Source: Gremmenia infestans (Eukaryota > Ascomycota > Leotiomycetes > Helotiales > Hamatocanthoscyphaceae). From it: a stretch of 64,000 nt of DNA. The notes beneath the pieces were generated by a model. That model was given only the letters and a program-made list of their open reading frames with translations, made no database searches and was not told where the DNA came from. The translations under genes were made by a program, and so were the position numbers. This document shows, in pieces, positions 22,653-32,974 of this stretch. The stretch covers positions 248,001-312,000 of the forward strand of contig JAFEVB010000005.1 of NCBI GenBank assembly GCA_032629725.1, written 5' to 3'. Position 1 is the stretch's first letter, and every line of letters starts with the position of its first letter.

Positions 22653-25600
22653 CTATGAGACATTCTCTTGAGCTTCTTCAGCTTCTTCAGCCTCAAAACC
22701 CTCTACCATCTCTACCTCCTCCACCTCCACCTCCACCTCTTCCGCATCCCCAGTCTTTGGTATCGCCAACTCTGCCTCCGGCAATCCTCGTTCTGCTCTG
22801 AGCTGTTGAACTTTTGAGTTCGTCATCTCGTACACATATTGTCCTAGGTGCTCCACACCTTCCATCTGTGTCTCACCCGGCACATCATCTTCCTTCAGCA
22901 TGCGGCTAGTAGGGAAGAGCTCGCCGGTAACAAGCTGCAACTTATCTGGTCTCTGCAATAGTATTTCGAAGGCTTGACGAAGTTCAAAGCAGGATTCGAA
23001 GACTTCCCGGCGGCCTAAAATGTAGAGTCCGAGACGTGCTCTGGAGAGGGCGACAGTTAGCCGACGGATGTCGCGGAGGTAGCCGACGCGGGAGGTACGA
23101 GTCAGGGAGAGAATGACATCTATTACACATTAGTATGATTATGATGCAGGGGAGGAAGAGGAACAGTTCTTACAGTCATTTTGCTCTCCCTGATATTTGT
23201 CGACTGTTGTAATGATTTTTGGGAGTCCGAAGAGGGGATTCTTGGCGCATCTATGATCCAAGACATCTTTTATAAGGGCACGTTGACCGGCATAGGTAGC
23301 TAGGATGCTGATACTGGATGCTGGGTATCCAAGTAGCCTCATATATTGGAAAATTGCAACAGCGTATTCTGCCTCTCCAAGATTCTGAATGAAATGTGGA
23401 GTCGGCTCCGATTCCCCTTTTCCCTTATAGTCATTGACCTGGATAAATTGATAGTCGTATCTGAAGCCAGCATTGGCGGTCTGGAATTCAGGTGAGGTAG
23501 AGACGAGAGGTAAATTGCCTAGGTTCTTATAACGCCACGAGTACAGCTCCGCTATCGATGGCCGAGCGCGACCTTGTTGGTCTAGGTCGATTGTAGGAAC
23601 ACCGAGACGGACAAGCCGAGAGAAGAGGGATTGTTCGAGGTTTGCGTATTGGCGGAAGGCGAGATTTTGGATGACAGGTGAGTTCTGGTAATGATCACCG
23701 CAAAGAACCACTCTTTGCAGTGGCATGGCGCCGTTCTTGGGATTCTGAAGGGCAAGGGGAATGAAATTCTCAATCTCGGTGATCTGAGCAGCTTCCTCCA
23801 TGATGACATTATCATAGTGGAAACCAAGTGATGCAATTTCCTGCCTCCTCATCGCTGCGTGAGTTGATGTCATGGCAACTATTCTGGCTTCGTTTGTGAG
23901 GAGGAAGTTCGATCTATCTCGATCGCGTCGGAGGATTTCAAAAGGTCTAATATCTGCAAGTTCTGTGAAGATCTTTGAGACGTGATGATAACAACCGCTA
24001 GCAATGTCTAGTATCGTTTCCTTGTCTGCATCGGCCGGGAATAGTGGTTGAGGAGCATTGGCGAAGTAATTATGGAACGGGAAAGCTTCGATAATAGACC
24101 CCACCGTAGATTCTGGGGACTTAGATACCTCCTCGAATCTTGTCCAGGCGGGCTCCATATAGACAGAATTGAAGTAACCGGCAGTCTCAGCCGAGGCACC
24201 GTGAGCTCCAGGGGCACCAAAGTTCGCGGCTAGTCGATCAACCTCCATGAGATATCCTCCTGTGTTCTGTAGGAATGATTCCACTCGACCATGTTTACTG
24301 AAGTTGGCCTCGGTATCTAGCTCTTCTTCACCGTGGCCAAGCCGGAGTAAGTGGCGCTCGTCAATATCCAATGCGACTATCTTTTGGAAAAGTTGGTTCA
24401 GGGCTTGGTTGCTATGCGCAATCAGGAGTGTCCGTTGATTCGGGAAATTGTGATATATGTTGTTAATAATTTGAGTGGCAACATCGGTCTTTCCCGTTCC
24501 CGGAGGTCCAACAATCACCGTAAGCCCTGGCTGAGTTCCTGAGATGATAGCATCAACTTGGGCTGGAGTGAATCGAACATGATTGAGTTTTGGAGCATCT
24601 GTCGGATAAGGTCCGGTGTTCTCAGGTTTATACGTTGACACCTCGATGGATTGATGTTGAACTTGTGCTGCTGGCTCAGCATCTCGCCGCCTCTTCTTAG
24701 AAGGCTTTGCCGCTGGAGTTTCTGCTGACTTAAGGACTGTCTGAAGAACATATGGAGGCCCGAAACTGCCATTTTCATCATCGCTCGGCTCCACCGTCTT
24801 TCCTGGTAAGCTTGCAATTAGATGTTGCCAGTCGAGGAAAGTATCCCGATAGTCGACCTTTTTGATTCGATTGGACAAGTGAGTATAACTAGCTCCAGCC
24901 GGATCACCATAACCCAAGAACACTTCGTGAAGCCATGATGCCAGGGGTACATCTGACAGGGTCAGGCTGCGAATTGATTCCAGGATAGGTTTGAAGTTGT
25001 TCTCTCTGCCATTTCTCCGAACGACCACATTTATGCTTTCATAAATATCTGGCTTCCCATTGCTCGCTCGTTGCATGTCCTCCTTGAACATAGCAGCATC
25101 AAGCTTTACTTGTAACCTCCGGACCCGAGGCCGGCCATGGCCGTTGGCCTGATTGTTTTGATCTCTCAGTGAGCGTCCTTTATCGTCCAGCACTTGGGTG
25201 ACCTCGGCTGCTCGAAGAAATTTCACGCCTAGCTTTTGGGCATCGGATATCGAACCACCATTAGTGATCATTTTGTTGTCATCTGGAGCTTGTACGGCTA
25301 ATAGAAAGATCACATCGTCCTGACGAAATGACTCCCATTCTCGCCGAACGTTGTCTGCTAAACGACTGACATCTAATGTGATCTCCGCGCGGACTATTGA
25401 TGGGTTATCATCACCAACTAGAGGTGGAACGACTTCCATTATGCTACAATATTTGTCAGAAACGAATGACAAGAAATTCAAGGGTTTGATAAGCTTACGC
25501 TGGCTTCGTAATCGGTAAAGCCATTCTGGAAAACCCATCAAAAATAGTCTGACCATTCCGGTTCATCGTAGGTCGCAGACGTTTCAAGGTATCTTCAACA

Positions 25601-27208
25601 TGCTTTCTAATTTCATAGAAAGATTCGCAACGATGAAGAATGAATGATCTCCAGAGGAAATCCCCAACCGTAAGGTACTGTAAGTTAAGTTTAGGTATCG
25701 CAAGGGGTTGGGATCCATTGTAGTTATCGTTTCTCACCAAAGTAGGCTCAAAAAGAGTGAGCTCCGTAGGAAGAATACTAAGATCACGTGCCGTCTCCTG
25801 AAAAGTCTTCCGTTTCTCGTGTCCAGATAGTAGCACCTCAGTAAGAAATTGGCGATCTGCTGCTACTTTTGTCGAGGCAGGATAGGATGTGCGGAAGTCG
25901 AGGAGCTCACAAAGTTCAGTGACTTCGGCATCTGTAAGGGGTTTGAGATGATCCTCAAGCTCCGTTCGCTTGTCTATTGAGCCATAATTTGACAGAGCGA
26001 GCACAGTTAATTTCTCCTTGAAATGCTTGAGAGCAACTCGCTGTAACGAAGCCAATGTGGCACAGTGTCGTTCATACGCTTCGGTACGGGTGTGCTGGAT
26101 GCCAGTATAATCGTCGATTGAGAAGTATGTGTAATGCTTCAGCAGAGCATATAAATCCCTCAAAAGGCCATTGCCCTCGTCATTGAAGGCCGGGGAGAGT
26201 CGTATTGCTGGGAGTGTATTCAGATCCTGGAGGAGTGTGTTGACATATCTTCTTGTAGGGAGTTGACTCTGTAGGTCCGATAGAAACTCCATAAATCGCT
26301 CGCAGTAAAGCACATTGTCTGAATAATTTAGTATTTTGGTATGTGACTTTTGAGATACACAGCACATACCTGGTTTCATGTTATTGTAAAGCTGGTTGAA
26401 GAAATCTAGGATCAAGGTAAACAACCACGATCTCTCAAACCGTAACCGAGGCTTAGTCGCATCATCCGCCGCATCATATCGTTTGGCAGCTGCTCTCCAA
26501 GCCTTTCTCAACTGTACGCTCTGGTCTAGCTTGCGATCTCGCTTGTTCTCATTCGTGATGTTGTGCCATATCGAAATGGACACCAAAGGAGCGCACTCTT
26601 TCCTCACTATGCCACTGTCCAAAGACTGGAAAGCATTTATAATGAACGAAAGTAGGTGGGTACGGATATTCGCAGAGAGTGTGGTATCCAGCATCATAGA
26701 TAGTATCCTTTTGAAGAGGGTTGAGAATTCGGGCGCATTGTCTGAGAATATGTCTAGTAATTGTCAGCCTATATTCTCATATTCTAACGCAGAAGGACTT
26801 GCCCCATATTGGCAGATGCTCGCGGGCTTTGACATTCGATATCAACACAATAAGTATGACTTGATAATTGGACGAATCCTCGGAGTATCCTGGCCAAAGA
26901 TAGCTGTATGAACATTAGCATGAAATGAGAAGGCTTAGAGAGAACGCGCTTTACTTTTCTAGGATCTGAAGATTCTCCAAAGCCAGAAGTGACTTGAAAG
27001 CAAAGTCTTCCTTCTCCAGCACGTCCCATATCTCGGTCTTCAAGACGTCGTGCTTGACCTTGACTTTCGCCGATTTCTTCGAGGGCTTTAACCAGTGCTG
27101 CTGCGCCAACTGCGCAAACGCACTTCCGCCATCCAATTCCGCCACGGTTGGCCTCCCATCATCCACCTCATGGCGATCTTCCACCTGGACTTTCTTTCTC
27201 GGCGGCAT
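22653..27208 (-). CDS. AQR: Aquarius/Cwf11-type intron-binding SF1 RNA helicase
   Basis: Six exons (26955-27208, 26803-26903, 26370-26753, 25499-26318, 23174-25443, 22653-23119) encode 1431 residues, normal for fungal Aquarius. The start at 27208 gives MPPRKKVQVED; longer frames would need GTG. The N-terminal half is the helical-repeat scaffold (LENLQILENYLWPGY..., DNVLYCERFMEFLSDLQSQLP). The C-terminal half is an SF1/UPF1-like helicase with Walker A GPPGTGKT (about residue 830), the EEAAQ motif of Walker B (about 1067), QGRARPSI and TVDKYQGEQNDY. An acidic Val/Glu-rich tail ends the protein. Intron 2 is a GC-AG intron (26754-26802, G|GCAAGT with a GCTGAC branch). In animals and fission yeast the protein sits in the spliceosome at the intron branch region and limits R-loops. 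The gene is head-to-head with THOC1. Confidence 0.93.
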
Positions 27209-27482
27209 GGTGGTGGTGATTGATTGCACTCACGAAAGAGGCTCTGGTCGCGTCGCAAAGGCTATAAATTTTGGGTCGCGAATTTACATTGCTCGAAACG
27301 GACTAGCGGCGGGTAGATATTACCGTAATTCATGCATCACTCGCGCTCGCGAAACCTTGCATACAAAGAGGTACATACCTAGACAGCCAGCACGAAGCAA
27401 CTTCACCTCTTACTCTGCCAAGTCCCAACTCGCCGGACTTTCTCATTCAGAGAAGGGGATTTGCTGCGAATGACCCCCCAAA
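27209..27482. promoter_or_regulatory. Bidirectional promoter AQR / HPR1 with two TCGCGA sites
   Basis: The two start codons are 274 bp apart and point away from each other. Two copies of the palindrome TCGCGA lie at 27276-27281 and 27347-27352; the second sits inside the longer CG-rich string tcgcgctcgcgaa. A TATAAA-like string (ctataaattt) lies near 27262. The spacing suggests that both genes are driven from one nucleosome-depleted region. The factor that reads TCGCGA here is not known from the sequence. Confidence 0.6.
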
Positions 27483-29610
27483 ATGGCCGGTCATGCTGTT
27501 CAAGCGGTGGATGAGTTCCTAGCTCTCTTGGTAGAGATGCTCCAAAGGGCTGAGCAGCAAAAACAAACGGATACCGTCGAGCCACCTTTGAACAAGTCAG
27601 ATTTCACCGGTCTATTCGAACGAGTCGAGCCGATATTCGCCACTACCGCGACCCCAGGAGTTAAGCCAGAAGTGAAGAAGCGAAGCCAATGCGCTGTTAT
27701 TGAGACCGCTGTGCGAGATACCTTCAACGGCCTGCTGGTGAGCCGCGAATTAGCACGAACGAGCAAGGGAGCATACATCTGACGATTCCATAGGCCTATA
27801 CATCCGTCAACGCACCTTCTTCTGTTAAATTATGGAATCTGCTGGATATCATATCTATTCTCTCCGATGATGAGCAATGCGATCCCGCACTACTATTCTG
27901 GTTGGTGGAAGAGCTTTTGGACAGTCAAACAATTGCTGGATGCCGAAAGATATTCGACTATTTAGACACACGGCGCGAACGAATTACGTCCAAACATTTC
28001 CCCCAAAAGCAATTGGTTATTCTCAGAAGTTGCAATGAACTGTTACGACGGCTCTCCAGGGCGGAAGATACAGCATTCTGTGGGCGCGTATTCATTTTTC
28101 TATTCCAGAGCTTTCCTTTAGGAGACAAAAGTTCAGTCAACCTTCGGGGCGAATATCATACGGAGAATGTCACCGCGTTTGACGAGTTACCAGCCAAGGA
28201 GCAGGAACCAGAGGGTATGGATGTTGATTTAGATACCGACAAGCCAACCGTACCGTCTCTGAAAGTACCTACGAATGGTGTCTCGCGCATGTCGAAAACG
28301 GCGGAAGAAGGGAAGGGAGTGGCATCTCCCAAGCCAGAGAAGCTCATGAGTATTGATGAGCTATATCCGATATTCTGGTCATTACAACAAAGCTTTAGTC
28401 AACCCAAAAAACTTTTTGACCAAGCCCACTTCACAAATTTCAAAAAGGGTCTTCAAGCTACCATGGTCATGTTCAAGTCGGTCCAGAGTGAGAGCAACGG
28501 CCGCTCGGCGAAGGTCACGGATGATAGCAAAAAGGGAACGAAACGAAAACGAGTTGAAGGGGATGAGGATCTCGCCAACACTTTCAACCCCAAATATCTG
28601 ACCAGCAGAGACTTATTCGAGCTCGAGGTACGTGCGATGTTGCCTGGGTTGGAACTTTCAGCTTACATTTACTCTCCAGATCAGCGATCTCTCATTTCGT
28701 AGGCACATCTTGGTACAAGTGCTTATTGTTATGGACTTTCTGCTCTCACTGAGTGGCAAAGCGAAAGAAAAGCTTTCAAAATCAACTCTGCCTGAAAATC
28801 CGAACAAATCCGTCATGTATGCGGACCAAACCCTGAACGAAGAAGATGTAAGTCCCATCAACTCACGCATTTCCAAGCTTAGACTAATATGATTAGACAA
28901 TCTGGGCCTCTGATATGAAGAAGGAAATCGCAGAATATCTGAAAAAAGGGATTGAGGGCCCTTTCTTTTACCGTGTGGTGGAAACAGTGCTTTCAAGAGA
29001 TAAGAATTGGGTTCGGTGGAAGATTGAGAATTGTCCAACGATTGCTAGACCTGCTGTGTCTCCTGAGGAATATGTCGAAGCCAAGGCCGCCGCCCGGAAA
29101 GCTACGACCAACAAACGACTTCGCCCAAGTCCTATGGGATCACTTCGTCTCGACTTCCTTTCAGAAAAGGACGGACAGCTTGCGCTAGAGCGATTAAAGG
29201 ATCCGTCAAGATATAAACTTCCGCATCTAAAAGACTTCAAGAGCAAGATTGAGTTAGACGATATGGATATCGATATGGCAAGGGATGATGAAGCGAAAGT
29301 TTTGGCAATTGAACAAAAGGCGAGTAAAAGCTGGAGAGCTTTGCGAATTGCCAGCACTTCCAAGCTTGTGGCGTTTGATAAGATCGAGCGCTCGGATAAG
29401 ATTGATGAGATATTTTTGGATGACGTTACGGTGGAGGAACCAATCAACGGCGAAGAGGAGAGAGATACCCCAACGGCGGACAATGAAGTGAAGATGCTAG
29501 ACGAAAATGTCTCAGCATTGGAGGAATTAAAAGAAGACACGATCGCAGTCACGGACGAGGCAGCGCCGACGGAATCCGAGAAAGTTTCTACCGAACAACC
29601 TGTAACATAA
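27483..29610 (+). CDS. HPR1: THO complex subunit 1 (Hpr1/THOC1)
   Basis: Four exons, 27483-27737, 27794-28627, 28680-28847 and 28897-29610, all in phase 0, encode 656 residues. The protein matches the THOC1 family (PF11957). Landmarks are the N-terminal helical region, VEELLDSQTIAGCRKIFDYLDTR, RSCNELLRRLSR with FCGRVFIFLFQSFPL, ISDLSFRRHILVQVLIVMDFLL (assembled across intron 2), and DKNWVRWKIENCP. The acceptor of intron 2 is the CCAG before 28680, which restores the family sequence. A Lys/Arg-rich segment (KKGTKRKRVEGDED) resembles a nuclear localisation signal, and the last about 100 residues are acidic. THO loads export factors on nascent mRNA and prevents R-loops. The neighbour across the short promoter, Aquarius, also acts on nascent transcripts. 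Confidence 0.93.
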
Positions 29611-29755
29611 CTGGGTGTAACAGTACTCTTAGATGGGCAATTTAGCCTTGCATGTACAACAGACCAGCATCCAGGCAAATGCACATCGATAATTCATAGA
29701 GGTAGGAATGCAATAACAGCGTCGAATCGATGCATTTGGTTTAGGCACTACGACT

Positions 29756-31188
29756 TTATGGCTTTCCCGAATTTTTTACTTCCTCATACGTTGGGTAATC
29801 AGTGTATCCTACTTCTCGGTCTGGGAAGGGCCCATAGAAGCGAGACCGATCGTACTCGTTCAGGGGCTGGCCTTGTCTTAATCTGTATGATGGTTAGCAA
29901 TACTGCTTGCTCCAAGTGGAGCTTGGGTGACTCTACCTATCAATCATATCTGGCGTGCCCAGAAACAATCGTCCAATGGCAAAAGCATCGTATGTTCCTT
30001 CCTCCAATACGCCCCAGCAGTTTGTATCATTCCAACCTCCTGCTGAGAAAAATGGTGTATCCCCAAAAATCTCTCTGAATAGCTTCAGATCCACACTTGC
30101 CATTCCCCAAGATTCCAGAACTACCATGGGTAAGCAAGTCAGCTTATTTCTTTCTCTTTCAAGTGAAATAGTAGGTAGGCCATACCCTTGTTTTTCTCCT
30201 CTAGACTATGCACCTGCTCATACCGCGGCTCAACAAAATGCACATAGCTCAAGCTCAACTTTTTTTTCAATTCCCTACACAAATACCCCCACGTTTCCAA
30301 TCTCTGCATCCCCCTCGCTTGATTGTACAGCCCAAACGGCGTTAAGCGGATAGCCAACTTATCTTCTCCTACAGCCTTAGCAAGCGCTTCCATGACTTCC
30401 AGCACAAAACGACAGCGGTTTTCAGGCGTACCACCATAGTCATCTGTCCGCGTATTGATATTACTACTCAAAAACTGCTCTGGCAAATACCCATTCCCAC
30501 CATGCAACTCCACGCCATCAAATCCGCACTCCTGCACCGCCAACTTAGCAGCATTCACATAATCTGCAATCTGCTTCCCAATCCCCGCGTGACTCAGTTC
30601 CGTGGGCGGGAAATCCGCATACCGGACCTGCTCGCTACTCCCCGGCGGCGGATACGGATATACCTCGTCGCCCTCATACGGCGTTGCTGCGGCAGAGATC
30701 GTAGGCATACCGGTATGCTGCGGTATAGATGCACGCCCCGCGTTCCACAGCTGGGCGTATATATATCCTCCCTTTGCATGCACAGCGGCCACGACGGCTT
30801 TCCAGCCCGCGACTTGTTCCGCGCACCACAGACCCGGGACCCCTGGCATGCCGTTGCTTTCGAGGGAAGGGGGCAGGCCTTCTGTGATAAGGAGACCGCC
30901 GGGGGTTGTGCGCTGCGTGTAGTATTGCGTTACTAAGGCGTCGGGGTACCAGGTTCTGTTCGGGGCTGAGAGCGTCGCGTTGGGATTTAAGGGGACGCCG
31001 CGGTTGCGGGTTAGGGGGGCCAGGACGACGCGGTGGGAGAGGGTGAGAGTGCCATTGCCGATTTTAAGGGGCGTGAAGAGCTTGGATGATGGGCCTTTGG
31101 GCGCATCTTCTGCAGAAAGCATGCCGTTTCCGGGGAGGACTGCTTCAGCGGCTGTGACCTTGGGAGGTGCGCGGAGGATGGAACCCAT
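29756..31188 (-). CDS. Old yellow enzyme family NAD(P)H:flavin oxidoreductase
   Basis: Three exons, 30186-31188, 29937-30120 and 29756-29882, encode 437 residues. The FMN-dependent TIM-barrel family (PF00724) is clear from KLFTPLKIGNGTLTLSHRVVLAPLTRNR at the N-terminus and VTQYYTQRTTPGGLLITEG. The active-site pair His229/Asn232 lies in ELHGGNGYLPEQFL, followed by NTRTDDYGGTPENRCRF, and near the C-terminus by PFFSAGGWNDTNCWG and the family ending YDRSRFYGPFPD. The third exon restores that ending; without it the protein would stop shortly after DMIDR. Such enzymes reduce activated C=C bonds of enones; the physiological substrate is not predictable. No peroxisomal signal is present (it ends SGKP). 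It is divergent from the deaminase gene. Confidence 0.93.
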
Positions 31189-31906
31189 TGTGTAGAGGAA
31201 GGAGAGAGAGGTGATTAAAAACAGCGATTGGAAAGAATGAAGCTTGATGGAAGAAGATACGGTGAATTCACTTCATGCCATACACTCACTGCAGGATATA
31301 AGGAAACAAAAAGAGAGAGTATAAAACCTTGTGCTTATCGGTAGAAGGCCCTGACTTACCAGGATCTTTTTCCATGGCGCGTGTCCATTATTACCAAACA
31401 TTTCCGAAAGATGGACGTCGAAGAACGTCGTCCACTTACAGTAGTTAAGTGAGGATAAGAGGAGCTTATCGGCAACGATTTCTCATCGGATCCACTCCGA
31501 AAGGGCGGTTCGCTGCTCCGATGTTAATCCCTGCGCGGCCGCATACTGTACCTAGAGTCAGGCCAGGGTGAAGCTGGCTGTTGTTACTTAGTCATCTCTT
31601 TAGAGTGCTTTAGAGTTCAGGAACGTAATATATACATCTAGTATATGTCAGGTACATGGGAAAAATGACGAGGCTGAGGACAAGGCTGAGGGTTTCCTTA
31701 TCAGCGATAGTGACAATTTGGAATTAGTGAGGGGTCGATGAGGGGTCAATGGTATGTGTTACTTGTATCTATAACATAAATGCATCTACAGTACCTAGAA
31801 TGGGATGAGCTGAGCAATGGAGTATATTTTCTAAAGCTTTAAGATTCATACTATCTGTATACATTCTTTCACTTCAATTGACCCCCCTCTTGCAAGTTCA
31901 CCCAAA
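31189..31906. promoter_or_regulatory. Divergent upstream interval, old yellow enzyme / deaminase
   Basis: 718 bp between the two start codons. It contains a short repeated TATACATCTAGTATATGT-like AT-rich stretch near 31630-31648 and two gaggggtcaatg-like blocks near 31728-31751. No site can be assigned to a factor. Confidence 0.4.
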
Positions 31907-32778
31907 ATGCTCTACCCCCTTTCAATCCTCAGCCTCCTCCTCCTAACCCTCATCCACCTCACCCACGGCTCCCTCCCTCCCTCCAACCCCAGTTCCAACC
32001 CCCCATACCCAGGCGAAGACACAGAAGAAGACACCATCCCCTTCTCAACACGTGCGCACTGGATACGGCGCACAAACGCCGCCCTCTCAGCCCTCTCCTC
32101 ACCCTGTCTCTTTGCAGCCTTCAGCACCGTCATCGTAAACCACACTTCCCCCTCCAACTCCAACTCAGACCCCGACGCCTTGGGAGAAATCGTCTGCATG
32201 TCCGTAAACGCGAACTCGCAGACGGGGAACCCCATACTGCATGGCGAGATGGCGACTATTAATACGTGCGTGGCGGTGCTGGAGGGCAGGGGGTGGAGGC
32301 CGGAGGAGATTGGGGGGGCGTGGAGGGAGTTGAGTTTGTATACTAATGCGGAGCCTTGTCCTATGGTATGTGTGATCTGAATTTCATATCTCATATGTAT
32401 TTTCTCCCTCGAAAGAATGAATTGTAAGAGTAAGAGTAAGAGTAAGAGTAAGAGTAAAGAAACAGGCTGATAATTCTGCTACTGTAGTGTGCTTCTGCAA
32501 TCAGGTGGGCCGGGTTCAAAGAATGTATATTTGGGACGAGTATTGAGACGTTAGTTAGGAAGGGCTGGGGACAGATTTCTATCAGCGCGGACGAGGTGTT
32601 TGCGGAATCAATGGAGTTGCCGGGACGGACAAGGTTGGTTGGGGGGGTGCTTGCTAATGAGACGGATCCGTATTTTTCGTGGCAGTTTGATGGTGCGTAT
32701 CCTTGTCCGAAGGGGTGTGAGAGGAAGGATGAGGGGCTGTGTGGTGTAGTTGGGGGAGAGGGAAAAGGTGAACTTTGA
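31907..32778 (+). CDS. Secreted CMP/guanine-type deaminase (zinc cytidine-deaminase fold)
   Basis: Two exons, 31907-32365 and 32488-32778, encode 249 residues. The N-terminus MLYPLSILSLLLLTLIHLTHG is a strong signal peptide with cleavage probable after HG or GS. The deaminase zinc site is complete: His112 and Glu114 in HGEMATINTC, and Cys151 and Cys154 in PCPM|CASAIRWAG. The Cys pair is separated by the intron and only exists after splicing. This arrangement matches the CMP/dCMP and guanine deaminase (GuaD/TadA) branch of the fold (PF00383). The second exon ends in a Cys-containing tail (PCPKGCERKDEGLCG), unusual for cytosolic members and in keeping with disulphides outside the cell. The GTATGT donor and TGTAG acceptor bound a 122-nt intron with a hexamer repeat. 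Substrate and location (secreted, wall or vacuole) are inferences. Confidence 0.82.
32424..32459 (+). repeat. GTAAGA hexamer repeat inside the deaminase intron
   Basis: Five perfect copies of GTAAGA (32424-32453) and a variant sixth (GTAAAG). Each unit equals a good 5' splice-site core. The family reading frame, however, requires the donor at 32366 (ATG|GTATGT), so the repeat is intronic. Confidence 0.9.
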
Positions 32779-32974
32779 AAGGGTTGAAATGATTTAGAGA
32801 TGATGAGATGATGTGATGTGATTATGATTTTCTTTTCTCAGAAGCTATATAGATATTCCTTGCGGGGATGCAGGCTCAGGTGGTTATACCTCTTAGCAGT
32901 CAAAACCCCTTTCCAAAATCTCCGACGCGTCTGGGGTATTCCGCTTTCCAATCATAAATGCCTCATCTGCAACC

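Noticed and set aside
28968..29684. 238-residue Ser-rich minus-strand frame over HPR1 exon 4
   Set aside because: Antisense shadow of a Lys/Glu-rich coding strand; the sense frame has clear THOC1 homology.
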